From Enhygromyxa salina (GTDB lineage Bacteria; Myxococcota_A; Polyangia; Nannocystales; Nannocystaceae), in contig NZ_PVNL01000030.1 of the NCBI RefSeq assembly GCF_002994635.1, positions 186,001-250,000 of the forward strand: a stretch of DNA of 64,000 nucleotides, written 5' to 3'. The translations under genes and the position numbers were made by a program. This document shows positions 18,871 through 27,857 of this stretch, one piece after another (position 1 is the stretch's first letter; every line of letters starts with the position of its first letter). The notes beneath the pieces are model-generated. The model was not told the origin of the DNA and made no database searches. It saw only the letters and a program-made list of their open reading frames with translations.

Positions 18871-20132
18871 GCAACACCGCACAGTCGCGCAGGGCCGTCG
18901 AGGCGGTCTGGCGGATCGAATCGGCCAGGCTGATCGGCGGCCTCGTGCGACTCGTGCGTGACGTCGGGCTCGCGGAGGATCTCGCCCAAGAGGCCCTGAT
19001 CGCGGCGCTCGAGCGCTGGCCGAGCGCGGGGATCCCCGACAACCCCGGCGCGTGGCTGATGACCACGGCCAAGCATCGCGCGCTCGATCATCTGCGCCGC
19101 GCCCAGATGATCGAGCGCAAGCACACCGGGCTGCGCGAGGGCGACCCGGCGATCGAACTCGCCAATTTCGAGGCCGCGCTCGACGACGACGTCGGCGACG
19201 ATCTGTTGCGGCTGATCCTGATCGCCTGCCACCCGCTGCTCTCGGTCGACGCTCGCGTCGCGTTCACGCTGCGCATGCTCGGCGGGCTCTCGACCGAGGA
19301 GATCGCCCGCGCGTTCCTGATCACCGAGTCGACCGTCGCGCAGCGGATCGTCCGGGCCAAGCGCACGCTGAGCGAGGCCCGGGTGAGCTTCGAGGTGCCG
19401 CGGAACGCCGAGCTGGCGGCGCGACTCGAAGCCGTGCTCGAGGTCGTCTACCTGATCTTCAATGAGGGCTACGCGGCGTCACGAGGTGAAGACTGGCTGC
19501 GGCCGGAGCTGTGCGACGACGCGCTGCGGCTCGGCCGGATCCTCGTCGGGCTCGTCCCCGACGAGGCCGAGGTCCATGGCCTCGTCGCGCTGATGGAGCT
19601 GCAGGCTTCCCGTGCACGCGCGCGGACCGGGCCGGATGGCCAGCCGATCTTGTTGCTCGACCAAGATCGCGGGCGCTGGGATCAGCTGCTGATCCGCCGG
19701 GGCCTGGCTGCGCTCGCGCGCGCGTGGGCGCTGCGGACTGGCCAGGTCGGGCCGTATACTTTGCAAGCCGAGATCGCGGCTCGCCATGCCCGCGCGCGTC
19801 GGCCCGAGGACACCGACTGGCCGGCGATCGTGGCGCTCTACGACGCGCTGGTCCAGCTCACGGGCTCGCCTGTCGTCGAGCTCAACCGTGCGGTCGCGGT
19901 CTCGATGGCCGAGGGCCCCGCGGCCGCGCTCGAGCTGCTCGATGCGCTCGTCGACGAGCCCGCCCTGCGTGGGTATCACCTGCTGCCCAGCGTACGCGGG
20001 CACGTGCTGCTCGAGCTTGGGCGCAAACGCGAGGCGCGAGCCGAGCTCGAGCGTGCCGCCTCGCTGGCCGGCAACGCGCGCGAACGCGAGCTGTTGCGCG
20101 CGCGAGCCCGCGAGCTAGACGGCAGCTCGTAA
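18867..20132 (+). CDS. ECF42-type (SigJ-like) RNA polymerase sigma factor with C-terminal TPR-like extension
   Basis: 421 residues, far longer than a minimal 170-200 residue ECF factor. Region 2 is at about 30-75 ([18 protein letters not shown], then [17 protein letters not shown]), region 4 at about 115-170 ([31 protein letters not shown]). The remaining 250 residues are helical, with FNEGYAAS and [20 protein letters not shown], the conserved C-terminal TPR-like extension of ECF42 that is thought to control activity in place of an anti-sigma factor. Start is GTG 18867, overlapping the YCII stop. No anti-sigma gene is present, as expected for the group. Regulation is probably autogenous through 18364-18390. 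Confidence 0.92.
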   Translation: MSNTAQSRRAVEAVWRIESARLIGGLVRLVRDVGLAEDLAQEALIAALERWPSAGIPDNPGAWLMTTAKHRALDHLRRAQMIERKHTGLREGDPAIELANFEAALDDDVGDDLLRLILIACHPLLSVDARVAFTLRMLGGLSTEEIARAFLITESTVAQRIVRAKRTLSEARVSFEVPRNAELAARLEAVLEVVYLIFNEGYAASRGEDWLRPELCDDALRLGRILVGLVPDEAEVHGLVALMELQASRARARTGPDGQPILLLDQDRGRWDQLLIRRGLAALARAWALRTGQVGPYTLQAEIAARHARARRPEDTDWPAIVALYDALVQLTGSPVVELNRAVAVSMAEGPAAALELLDALVDEPALRGYHLLPSVRGHVLLELGRKREARAELERAASLAGNARERELLRARARELDGSS

Positions 20133-20172
20133 AATCCTGTCATACCGAGGCGATTCGGGTTTGAATGGTCGC

Positions 20173-21441
20173 ATGCGCCCCCAGCTCTTGCCCCTTGGTC
20201 TGTCTGCTCTGCTCGTCCTGTCCGCCGCCTCGTGCATCGCCCCCTCGAACGACAACGGCTCGACGTTCGGGAACTTCAGCACCGGCAATGGCAACGCAAC
20301 GGAGACCGGTGACGGCGACGGCGACCCCGGCGATGGTGACGGCGACCCCGGCGAGACGACCTGTGGCGATGGGGTGGTCGACCCGGGCGAGGAGTGCGAT
20401 CTCGGCCCACAGAATTCGGAGACGGGTCAGTGCACGCCCGCGTGCAAGATCGCCGCGTGTGGCGATGGCTACCTGTACGAGAACTTCGAAGAGTGCGACG
20501 ACGGCAACACCGCCAACACCGACGACTGCGTGACCGGCTGCAAGCTCGCGACCTGCGGCGACGGCTTCGTGCAAGACGGCGTCGAGGTCTGTGACGACGG
20601 CAACGACGACAACGCCGACGGCTGCACGACCGAGTGCGTCGAGGGCTCGTGCGGCGACGGGATCCTGCAAGCGGGTGAGCAGTGCGACGACGGCAACATG
20701 ATCACGTCTGACGAGTGTCCAGCTTGTCAGCTGGCGTTCTGTGGCGACGGCTATATCCAGGCGGGCGTCGAGGTGTGTGACGACGGCAATGACTTGAGCA
20801 ACGACGCGTGTCTCGCAACCTTCTGCACGCCCAACGTGTGCGGTGATGGGTTTGTCTACGAGGGCATGGAGACCTGCGACGACGGCAACCTCGATGACGA
20901 CGACGCGTGCCCGAGCAGCTGCGAGCCAGCCTATTGCGGCGACGGCTTCACCTGGGCGGGCATGGAGGAGTGCGACGACGGCAACGACGTCGACGACGAC
21001 ATCTGCACCTCCGACTGCACCTCGAACGGGATCTTCTGGATGGGGAGCTTCAACCAGGGCGTCGACGGGCAGATGTCCTGTGGCTCGTGGAACACGTTTC
21101 GCACCGAGCTGCAGGGGTTCAACAACTTCACCCGGGTCGCGCTGTGGGGCAGCAATGACCCGGTGGGCGTCGAGTGCGTCGGGGTGGCGGCCAACACGAT
21201 CTGTCAGGCGTTGGCGTCGGGCCAGGCGATGACCAACATCGCGTGTGACGGGCGAACGTGGAATGTTGGCACCTGCGGCTCGGGGATCGAGCTCAACGCG
21301 CAAGGGAACGCCGTGTGTCAGTGCACCAACCCTGGCTATATTGCGCGGCCCTGCATCGGCGGCGGCAACTCGAACTGGGGCGGAGTCAACACCGCGACCT
21401 GCACCGGGCCCACGCAGACGATCGAGGTTGTCTGTCAGTAG
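20173..21441 (+). CDS. Lipoprotein with Cys-rich DUF4215-like (myxococcal) repeats
   Basis: 422 residues from ATG 20173; signal LGLSALLVLSAASC with the lipidated Cys at about 21. A GDGDGDPGDGDGDPG linker follows, then seven repeats of the type CGDGxxxxGEECDDGN (about residues 60-285), the myxococcus cysteine-rich repeat found in large surface proteins. The last 140 residues (from about IFWMGSFNQG) form a separate Cys-containing domain with W and G-rich strands. It is likely exposed on the outer membrane, perhaps for adhesion; no catalytic motif seen. The stop codon lies inside a heptamer repeat. Confidence 0.88.
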   Translation: MRPQLLPLGLSALLVLSAASCIAPSNDNGSTFGNFSTGNGNATETGDGDGDPGDGDGDPGETTCGDGVVDPGEECDLGPQNSETGQCTPACKIAACGDGYLYENFEECDDGNTANTDDCVTGCKLATCGDGFVQDGVEVCDDGNDDNADGCTTECVEGSCGDGILQAGEQCDDGNMITSDECPACQLAFCGDGYIQAGVEVCDDGNDLSNDACLATFCTPNVCGDGFVYEGMETCDDGNLDDDDACPSSCEPAYCGDGFTWAGMEECDDGNDVDDDICTSDCTSNGIFWMGSFNQGVDGQMSCGSWNTFRTELQGFNNFTRVALWGSNDPVGVECVGVAANTICQALASGQAMTNIACDGRTWNVGTCGSGIELNAQGNAVCQCTNPGYIARPCIGGGNSNWGGVNTATCTGPTQTIEVVCQ

Positions 21442-21472
21442 GCAGTAGGCAGTAGGCAGCAGGCAGTAGGCT
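21438..21472. repeat. Heptamer tandem repeat gtaggca
   Basis: Five direct 7-base units: three perfect gtaggca (21438-21458), then gcaggca and gtaggct. The repeat begins in the last codon of the lipoprotein gene, supplies its TAG stop and fills the entire gap to the convergent glycosylase stop. Confidence 0.75.
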
Positions 21473-22416
21473 CAATCCTCGCCGGAGCCGGGCGTGTGCC
21501 AGGCACGGGTGACGTCCATCCACAGGGCCAGCCCGGCATACTCGTCGAACTCCGCGTAACAGGCCGCGATCGCACGATCACTACCACTGGCATCACCGCT
21601 GACCAGCCCATGTAGCTCCGCCGCCCGGCTGCGCACCCAGCTGTCGAGCGCGAGGTCATCGAAGCGACCCAACAAGCGCAGCGCCTGGCCGGCCGCGTAG
21701 GGTCCAAACCCCGGCAGCGCGAGCAGGCGCCGACGCACCTCGTCGGTCGCCAAGCTCGGATCATCAAAGTCCGCGCGCGACAGCTGACCCGACGCGAACC
21801 CCTGCGCCAGCGCGCGACAGTGCGAGGCCCGATAGCCCACGCGGGCCACGTCGCGCCAGAACGCCTCGTCTTGCCTGGCGCAGGCCCGCGCACTCGGGAA
21901 CGCGTGGCGTCCAGAGGGCCCGCGTCGACCCAGCGCCGACGTCGTCCGCGTGACCATCGACTCGGTGTTGGCCCAGCTGCAGTTGGTGGTCATCAAGAGC
22001 TTGAGCAGATCCTCGAACAGCGTGGGTGATCGCAGCAGCCGACCGGCGCCGCGCTGCTGCACCCACGCGAGCCGAGGCGTGTCCGCGCAGCGAGCCCAGA
22101 ACGGCTCGAGCTCGAAGTCCAGCGCCAAGCTGGTGACCAACGCTTCGCGCACGCGCGCGAGCATGGTCCGGTCGAGGGGCGCCCGCGCGCGGACCTGGGC
22201 CTCGAGCACGGCGCCGTCGCGCTGGCGCAGGTCGAGATCCACGACGGGGCCTCGCGCCCCCACGGCCGAAAGATCAACGGTGGTCGACCAGCGAATCCGT
22301 TCGCGATCATACACATGCGGCGCGAGGGCGACCCAGCCGTGCCCCCGCAGCACCACGTCGAGCTCGAACGGCTCGGGAACACGCAAGCGAAGACGATGAC
22401 TGGCCGCTGGGCTCAC
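21472..22416 (-). CDS. HhH-GPD family DNA glycosylase (AlkA/OGG-like)
   Basis: 314 residues. N-terminal beta-rich region, then the helical glycosylase core: RSPTLFEDLLKLLMTTNCSW, and the helix-hairpin-helix LLALPGFGPYAAGQALRLLG followed by a Gly/Asp loop with Asp in LALDSWVR at the place of the catalytic aspartate. This matches the 3-methyladenine/8-oxoguanine glycosylase superfamily, which removes damaged bases by flipping them out. A Lys typical of bifunctional OGG1 enzymes was not placed, so monofunctional AlkA-type activity is more likely. Transcribed divergently from the DUF1592 gene. Confidence 0.85.
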   Translation of the reverse strand: MSPAASHRLRLRVPEPFELDVVLRGHGWVALAPHVYDRERIRWSTTVDLSAVGARGPVVDLDLRQRDGAVLEAQVRARAPLDRTMLARVREALVTSLALDFELEPFWARCADTPRLAWVQQRGAGRLLRSPTLFEDLLKLLMTTNCSWANTESMVTRTTSALGRRGPSGRHAFPSARACARQDEAFWRDVARVGYRASHCRALAQGFASGQLSRADFDDPSLATDEVRRRLLALPGFGPYAAGQALRLLGRFDDLALDSWVRSRAAELHGLVSGDASGSDRAIAACYAEFDEYAGLALWMDVTRAWHTPGSGED

Positions 22417-22533
22417 GTGTGCACGCTATCACTATTTGGGCGTGCATCTGTGGATCCCGTGAACTGGCTTGCGTTGGCGTCAGCGGGGGCAAAACTCCTG
22501 TTCGAGCGCGCAATCCCTCGCTACGCTGCAGCG

Positions 22534-24267
22534 GTGAATCGTCTGGCATGGGCAAACATGTTGGCCGCGCTCGCGCTTTGTAGTGCGCTGCCTTCTTGCT
22601 ACCTGGGCGTCGACGTCTCAGCCGAAGACGCTGGCGACGGCGGCACCGGCACCGACGCGGAGGCGGGCGAGGGCGAGGGTGACGGTGACGGCGACGGCGA
22701 CGGCGAGGAGAGCCAGCCGATCGAGTCGACCCGCTTCGCTCGGCTCAGCCACGGGCAGTGGGAGAACACGGTCCGCGACCTGTTCATGCTGCCCGAGCAG
22801 ACCGGGTTCTCGAGCCTGTTCATCGGCGATCCGACCAGCGGCAAGTTCGACAACGACTCGGACGCGCTCGACGTCACGCCGACGCTGTGGGCCGACTACC
22901 AGCGCGCCGCCGAGCAAGTCGCCGACTACGTGACCGGTGACGCGCTGTTGCTGGCCGCGATCGTGCCAGATGACTTGCCCGAGGACGCCGGCGACCCGAG
23001 CGTGCGCGCCAAGGCCTGGATCGACGGGTTTGGCGCTCGCGCGTACCGACGCCCGCTCACCAGCGCCGAGGTCGACGCACACTACTACGTGTTCGTGCAG
23101 GGCGTGGATCTCTACGACGAGCTCGACGCCTTCACGGCCGGCGTTCACATGTGCATTCAGGCGTTCTTGCAGTCGCCGCACTTCGTGTACCGGGTGGAGG
23201 CCAGCGAGACCGTGGGCGACGACGGCCTGATCCACCTTGGCGGCTACGAGGTCGCGACTCGGCTCAGCTACATGCTGTGGAACTCGATGCCCGATCAGCC
23301 CCTGTTCGAGGCCGCGGCCAGCGGCGATCTCGACGACGCCGCGGGCGTGCTGGTCCAGGCCGCGCGCATGATCGACGACCCCCGCGCCCACGACATGGTC
23401 AGTGACTTTCACGCGCAGCTGCTCGACACCGATCACTACCTCGACCAGTACAAGGACCCGAACTTCTACCCGCTGTTCGACGCGGCGATCACTGGGGCGG
23501 CGATGCAGCGCGAGACCGAGCTGTTCGTCCAGTCGATCGTGTTCGACGATCAGGCCGGACTCGCCGAGCTGCTCACCGCGCCCTATACCTTCGTGAATCA
23601 AGACACCGCGTACATGTACGGGCTCGGCGACGGGTTTGGCCCCGACCACGAGCGGGTGATGCTCGACGCCAGCCAGCGCAGCGGGATCCTGACCCAGGTC
23701 GGGTTCCTGTCGTCCAACGCGTACCCGGTCGACCCCGACTCGATCCACCGCGGGGTCTCGGTCGTTCGCAACTTGCTGTGCGCCCCGCTGCCGCCACCGC
23801 CCGACAACGTGCCGCCGCTGCCCCCAACCATGGGCAACACCAACCGTGAGCGGGTCGAGGCCCACACCGGTGACGGGACCTGCGGCGAGGGCTGCCACTC
23901 GGGGGTCATCAACCCGGTCGGCTTCGCGTTCGAGCACTACGACGCGATCGGCCAGTGGCGCGAGCAGGACAACGGGTTCCCGATCAACGACACCGACACC
24001 TTCTACTTTGACGCCGAGCCCAAGACCTACGACGGCGCGCCCGAGTTTGGCCACTACGCCGCGGCCAGCACCCAAGTTCACGCTTGCTACGTCGGGCACC
24101 TGCTCGAGTACGCCTACGCCCGCGACGTCGCTGCGCAAGAGCAGGCGATCGTCGACGAGCTCGCCGCCCGCTCGCGCGACGGCGCCCTGCCGATCCGCGC
24201 GCTGTTGCTCGAGCTGACCCAGACCCAGAGCTTCGCAACGCGCTACCCGCTGGAGGCCGGACAATGA
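22534..24267 (+). CDS. DUF1592-type (DUF1587/1595/1592/1588/1585) lipoprotein
   Basis: 577 residues from GTG 22534 (ATG 22558 possible); longer frames would overlap the divergent glycosylase gene. Signal MLAALALCSALPSC, then an acidic [11 protein letters not shown] linker. Domain order follows the planctomycete/myxobacterial family: RLSHGQWENTVRDLF (DUF1587), FGARAYRRPLTSAEVDA (DUF1595), GGYEVATRLSYMLWNSMPD (DUF1592), RSGILTQVGFLSSNAYPVDP then CGEGCHSGVINPVGFAFEHY (DUF1588), and a DUF1585-like end. The C-GEG-CH segment replaces the C-x-x-CH often seen at this position, so haem attachment is uncertain. The role is unknown, but it always travels with a DUF1552 protein, and here the stop overlaps the next start (ATGA). 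Confidence 0.9.
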   Translation: MNRLAWANMLAALALCSALPSCYLGVDVSAEDAGDGGTGTDAEAGEGEGDGDGDGDGEESQPIESTRFARLSHGQWENTVRDLFMLPEQTGFSSLFIGDPTSGKFDNDSDALDVTPTLWADYQRAAEQVADYVTGDALLLAAIVPDDLPEDAGDPSVRAKAWIDGFGARAYRRPLTSAEVDAHYYVFVQGVDLYDELDAFTAGVHMCIQAFLQSPHFVYRVEASETVGDDGLIHLGGYEVATRLSYMLWNSMPDQPLFEAAASGDLDDAAGVLVQAARMIDDPRAHDMVSDFHAQLLDTDHYLDQYKDPNFYPLFDAAITGAAMQRETELFVQSIVFDDQAGLAELLTAPYTFVNQDTAYMYGLGDGFGPDHERVMLDASQRSGILTQVGFLSSNAYPVDPDSIHRGVSVVRNLLCAPLPPPPDNVPPLPPTMGNTNRERVEAHTGDGTCGEGCHSGVINPVGFAFEHYDAIGQWREQDNGFPINDTDTFYFDAEPKTYDGAPEFGHYAAASTQVHACYVGHLLEYAYARDVAAQEQAIVDELAARSRDGALPIRALLLELTQTQSFATRYPLEAGQ

Positions 24268-25754
24268 AGAACCCACGCAAGACGTCCCTGCTGCGCCACC
24301 GCGGCTCTCACACCGCCAAGACCCCGCGCCGCGAGCCCTCGCCCGGCAACCTGCAGACTGGCCTGCAGACTGGCCGCCGCAGGTTCCTCGCCGGGATCGG
24401 TGGGGTCGCGCTGGGCCTGCCCTTCCTCGAGAGCATGGCCCCGCGCAAGGCCGGGGCCGCCGGGACCGACGCGACCCGCTTCTCGGTCTACGTGCGTCAG
24501 GCCAACGGCGTCGCGCAGGCTGGCGGTGGCGACCCAGAACAGTTCTGGCCGGTCGCCCCAGGCCCGCTCGACAGCGCCAGCTTGGCCGCGCAGAGCGATC
24601 GCGCGGTCAGTGAGCTCGCCACCTACGCCAGCCAGCTGACCATGGTCAAGGGGCTCCGGTTCGCGTTCCCGGGCAACGGCTGCGGACACTCGGGCGGCGG
24701 CAACCAGTGTCTGACGGCCGCCAGGGTCAGCGACATGCCGTCTGGCAACGCGTCGCTCGCGATGGGCGAGTCGGTCGACAACCGGGCCGCGGCCGAGCTC
24801 AACGCCGTCGGCGTCGAGCCGCTCACGCTCTACGCCGGCAAGATGAACGGCTACATCGACGAGGTCCTGTCCTACCGCGGGGGCATGGATCTGCGCGCCG
24901 CCAACCCCAACCCGTGGAGCGTGTACACCAACATCGTCGGGCTCTCGGCCCTCGACGTCGAGCTCGCCGAGCAGATCCAGGCCCGGCGCATGAGCGTCAA
25001 CGACCTCGTCCGCGACCAGATGCAGACGCTGATGGGCAGCAGCCAGCTCAGCCAGACCGACCGCGAGCGGCTCGAGCTGCACTTCGACGCGATCCGCGAT
25101 CTCGAGCTCGAGCTCACCTGCGAGCTCCCCGGCGAGGCCGAGGTCGGCGAGTACATGGCGGTCGCCGACACCTACTCCACCAACGACAACATGGAGACCG
25201 TCTGCCGGCTGCAGATGAACCTGATCGCGCTGGCGTTCGCCTGCAACTACACCTGCACGGCGACCTTGCAGATCGGCGACGGCAACGACGGGACCGAGTG
25301 GTGGGTCGGGGGCGTCAAGCAGCCCAACTACCACATGATCTCGCACCGCATTTACAGCCACGGCTCCGAGGGTGACCCGATCCCCGACGCGGTCGCCAAG
25401 CACCACCAGATCGATCGGATCCACGCCCGGCTGTTCCGCCACCTGCTCGATCGCCTGTCCATGTACGGGACCGAGAGCGGCACCTTGCTCGACGACAGCG
25501 TCGCCGTGTGGACCAATGACCTTGGCCACGGGGTCAGCCACACCTACAACAACGTGCCGTTCGTGATGGCCGGCAGCTGCGGCGGGTTCCTGAAGACCGG
25601 GCAGTACGTGGAGCTGCCCGAGCTGACCACGCACAACAAGCTGTTCAACACGCTGTTGACCGCGCAGGGCGTGCGCAAGCCGGGTGGCGAGTGGATCGAC
25701 GACTTCGGCGATCCCGAGCTCGCGCCCGGGTTGATCGACCAGATCATCGCCTGA
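24264..25754 (+). CDS. DUF1552 protein with twin-arginine signal
   Basis: 496 residues; ATG 24264 overlaps the stop of the DUF1592 gene. A Tat signal at about 38-60 (GRRRFLAGIGGVALGLPFLE) means the protein is folded before export. The body matches DUF1552: FSVYVRQANGVAQ, TMVKGLRFAFPGNGCGHSGG, RMSVNDLVRDQMQTLMGS, IHARLFRHLLDRL, LLDDSVAVWTNDLGHGVSHT and the end with FGDPELAPGLIDQ. The family resembles DUF1501/sulfatase-like proteins in the alkaline-phosphatase fold, which is inference from the NDLGHG-type motif. Paired DUF1592-DUF1552 genes probably act as a complex in the periplasm or on the surface. Confidence 0.92.
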   Translation: MKNPRKTSLLRHRGSHTAKTPRREPSPGNLQTGLQTGRRRFLAGIGGVALGLPFLESMAPRKAGAAGTDATRFSVYVRQANGVAQAGGGDPEQFWPVAPGPLDSASLAAQSDRAVSELATYASQLTMVKGLRFAFPGNGCGHSGGGNQCLTAARVSDMPSGNASLAMGESVDNRAAAELNAVGVEPLTLYAGKMNGYIDEVLSYRGGMDLRAANPNPWSVYTNIVGLSALDVELAEQIQARRMSVNDLVRDQMQTLMGSSQLSQTDRERLELHFDAIRDLELELTCELPGEAEVGEYMAVADTYSTNDNMETVCRLQMNLIALAFACNYTCTATLQIGDGNDGTEWWVGGVKQPNYHMISHRIYSHGSEGDPIPDAVAKHHQIDRIHARLFRHLLDRLSMYGTESGTLLDDSVAVWTNDLGHGVSHTYNNVPFVMAGSCGGFLKTGQYVELPELTTHNKLFNTLLTAQGVRKPGGEWIDDFGDPELAPGLIDQIIA

Positions 25755-25806
25755 TACCGCCTGATACCGATCAGTCACCGCCAGCGCGGCGGTATACTGC
25801 GCGGCC

Positions 25807-26205
25807 ATGGCACGAGTCACAGGAATCGGCGGCGTCTTCTTCAAGGTCGATGATCCAGAGCGCACCCGCGCGTGGTATCGGCAGCACCTCGGCATCGACG
25901 CCGGCCCCTACGGGCACACCTTCCAGTGGCGCGAGCCGGGCAAGCCCGAGCTCGATCGGCGGACGGTGTGGAATCCGTTCCCGGCCGACTCGGACTACTT
26001 CGACCCGACCAAGGCCCGCCACATGGTCAACTACATCGTCGATGACCTCCACGGGATGCTCGCGCAGCTGCGGGCCGCTGGGGTCCACGTCGACGACAAG
26101 GTCGAAGAGCACGAGTACGGCAAGTTCGGCTGGGCGGTCGACGTGGATGGCAACCGCATGGAGCTGTGGGAGCCGCCAGCGAAGCTGCCAGAGGGTTTTG
26201 ACTGA
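25807..26205 (+). CDS. VOC-superfamily (glyoxalase/bleomycin-resistance-like) protein
   Basis: 132 residues, the usual size of a single VOC domain. It shows the two beta-alpha-beta-beta-beta halves: GIGGVFFKVDDPERTRAWYR then MVNYIVDDLHGMLAQLRAAG, ending with WAVDVDGNRMELWEPP, where the Glu of MELWEP is the usual metal ligand. Members include glyoxalases, dioxygenases and antibiotic-binding proteins, so the substrate cannot be named. It converges with the spermidine-synthase-like gene, with 24 bases between stops. Confidence 0.85.
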   Translation: MARVTGIGGVFFKVDDPERTRAWYRQHLGIDAGPYGHTFQWREPGKPELDRRTVWNPFPADSDYFDPTKARHMVNYIVDDLHGMLAQLRAAGVHVDDKVEEHEYGKFGWAVDVDGNRMELWEPPAKLPEGFD

Positions 26206-26229
26206 GCGCCGGTTCGCTTGACCCGCGGC

Positions 26230-27219
26230 TCAGTTGTCGTCCGCACAGGTCGGCGAGCAGCTGCGGTTGTGCCGCTCGGCCGCTTGGTCGAGCTGCGACG
26301 ACTCGAAGTCGTCATGCGGGATCGCCTCGGGGTCCCAACCTTGCTCGTCGACGACGCAGCGTCGCGCCAGCCCCGACAGATCAAAGTCGAACCGAGGTTG
26401 CAGGGTCTGCGCGTTGAGCTGCAGCTGCTCGGGCGTGAGCGCGGCTTTGGCAGCCGTCGACACAATTGAGGTCTGCACGTCGTCCTCGCTGGCGAACCGG
26501 TAGTTGTGCGCGAACACGGCGGCCAGCGTCGCGCGATCGACCGGGTAGCGGGCGGTCCGGCGGTGCATGTTGGCGACCTGCACGCCCGCGGGTGTCAGCC
26601 GCGCGCTGCATGCCGCGAAGAATTCTCGGGTGCGCAGGTGCTTGGGGATCGAGTGGCCACGAAACGCATCGAGCACCAGCAAGTCGACGCTACGTGACTC
26701 GAGCGCCTCGATGAACACCCGGCCGTCGGCGACGTGGAGGCGATAGTTGGGATCCGCCTCGGGCACGCCAAAGTACGCGCAGGCCAGGCGCACCACCTCC
26801 GGGCAGATGTCGACCACGTCGAGCTCGAGCCCAGGGACGTGGCGAAACAAGTAATTGCTGAGCTGTCCGCCGCCAACGCCGATCATGCACATTCGCCGAA
26901 CCTCGGGCTGGACCAGCAGGCTCGAGACCATGGTCTGGAACACCTCGTGGTGCAGCGCGTCGGGCCGGTCGAGCTCGTAGGTGGACTGCAACAACCACCG
27001 GCCGTCGGTCTCGAAGTACATCCGTCGCAGTGAGCCCTGCTCGGTGACGATGACGTGGTTGTAGTCGGAGTGGCCCTCTTCCAGGATCCGCTCCTCGGCC
27101 TGCGGTGGCGATGGCGGGGTCGCGGGCCTGGGCGCGATCGTGGCGGGCGTCTCGACCGCGCGACAGCCCAGCGACACTGGCACGAGGCCGCACGCAGCGA
27201 GGAAGTCGCGTCGACGCAT
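26230..27219 (-). CDS. Spermidine-synthase-like methyltransferase-fold protein with export/lipoprotein signal
   Basis: 329 residues. N-terminus MRRRDFLAACGLVPVSLGC combines a twin-arginine motif with a lipobox-like end, so it is probably exported and perhaps lipidated. The domain from about 45 to 270 matches spermidine synthase: EEGHSDYNHVIVTE, LQSTYELDRPDALHHEVFQT, a nucleotide-binding GVGGGQLSNYLFRH, VDICPEVVRLACAYFG, and DARVF-like ADGRVFIEA with LLVLDAFRGHSIP. The acidic residue after LDAF- usual in polyamine aminopropyltransferases (D-x-x-D/S-P) is replaced by RGHS. It may therefore have another substrate or be non-catalytic. Outside the cell it would need an exported donor, which is odd. 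Confidence 0.78.
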   Translation of the reverse strand: MRRRDFLAACGLVPVSLGCRAVETPATIAPRPATPPSPPQAEERILEEGHSDYNHVIVTEQGSLRRMYFETDGRWLLQSTYELDRPDALHHEVFQTMVSSLLVQPEVRRMCMIGVGGGQLSNYLFRHVPGLELDVVDICPEVVRLACAYFGVPEADPNYRLHVADGRVFIEALESRSVDLLVLDAFRGHSIPKHLRTREFFAACSARLTPAGVQVANMHRRTARYPVDRATLAAVFAHNYRFASEDDVQTSIVSTAAKAALTPEQLQLNAQTLQPRFDFDLSGLARRCVVDEQGWDPEAIPHDDFESSQLDQAAERHNRSCSPTCADDN

Positions 27220-27355
27220 GCCGCGATGGTAGCCGGGATTGTTCGCTGGCGTGGGTACGCAGCGCGGTGACCTCGCTTGCGTCAGCCGCGGTCAGGCAGT
27301 GCGGGCATTGGCCGCAATTTTGGCAACCGACTCGGGAGTTGCCCATACTGCGGCG

Positions 27356-27838
27356 ATGAAGCGGAGACATGTGATGTTGATGGCGCTGGCGCTCGCTCCC
27401 GGGGCGGGCCTGTTCGCGTGCTCGGATGACGGCGGTGACGGTGCGGGCGAGACCGGGGATGGTGACGGCGATGGTGACTCGACCGGCGACGGGGACGGGG
27501 ACAGCGGGGACGGAGACGGCGACAGCGGGGACGGAGACGGCGACAGCGGGGACGGAGACGGCGACAGCGGGGACGGAGACGGGGACAGCGGGGACGGAGA
27601 CGGCGACAGCGGGGATGGTGACGGCGACACCGGAGATGGAGACGGGGATGGCGACGGTGACACCGGGGATGGTGACGGCGACACCGGGGGCCTGGGCGAG
27701 GGCGAGGTCTGCACGGAGATGCCGGCTGACTGCGGCCCGGGCCTGGCATGTTGCTACCCGTGCGGCGTCGACGGCTGCGACTTCGTGTGCACGCCGATCG
27801 ATCCGAACACCATGGAGTGCCCGCCACCGCCGCCCTGA
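27356..27838 (+). CDS. Short lipoprotein with long GDGDGDS repeat linker and small Cys-rich domain
   Basis: 160 residues from ATG 27356. Signal [16 protein letters not shown] with lipidated Cys about 22. Residues 25-110 are almost entirely Gly, Asp, Ser and Thr in a seven-residue period (SGDGDGD), coded by a 21-base repeat. The C-terminal 45 residues carry eight cysteines ([19 protein letters not shown] and CDFVCTP) and a Pro run. It looks like a small disulfide-bonded head on a long flexible acidic stalk at the cell surface. Confidence 0.82.
   Translation: MKRRHVMLMALALAPGAGLFACSDDGGDGAGETGDGDGDGDSTGDGDGDSGDGDGDSGDGDGDSGDGDGDSGDGDGDSGDGDGDSGDGDGDTGDGDGDGDGDTGDGDGDTGGLGEGEVCTEMPADCGPGLACCYPCGVDGCDFVCTPIDPNTMECPPPPP
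27484..27690 (+). repeat. In-gene 21-bp tandem repeat coding for a Gly-Asp stalk
   Basis: About nine to ten copies of a unit like ggggacggagacggcgacag (21 bases, seven codons), some identical to each other and degenerate towards the 3' end. The nearly identical middle copies suggest recent slippage, so copy number may vary between strains. Confidence 0.8.
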
Positions 27839-27857
27839 GTCGTGGCATGCTCCGCGG

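Noticed and set aside
21438..21472. Heptamer array considered as telomere-like or phage attachment site
   Set aside because: Too short, no integrase or tRNA nearby.
27484..27690. Regular repeats considered as CRISPR
   Set aside because: No spacers: contiguous 21-base codon repeats inside a lipoprotein gene.
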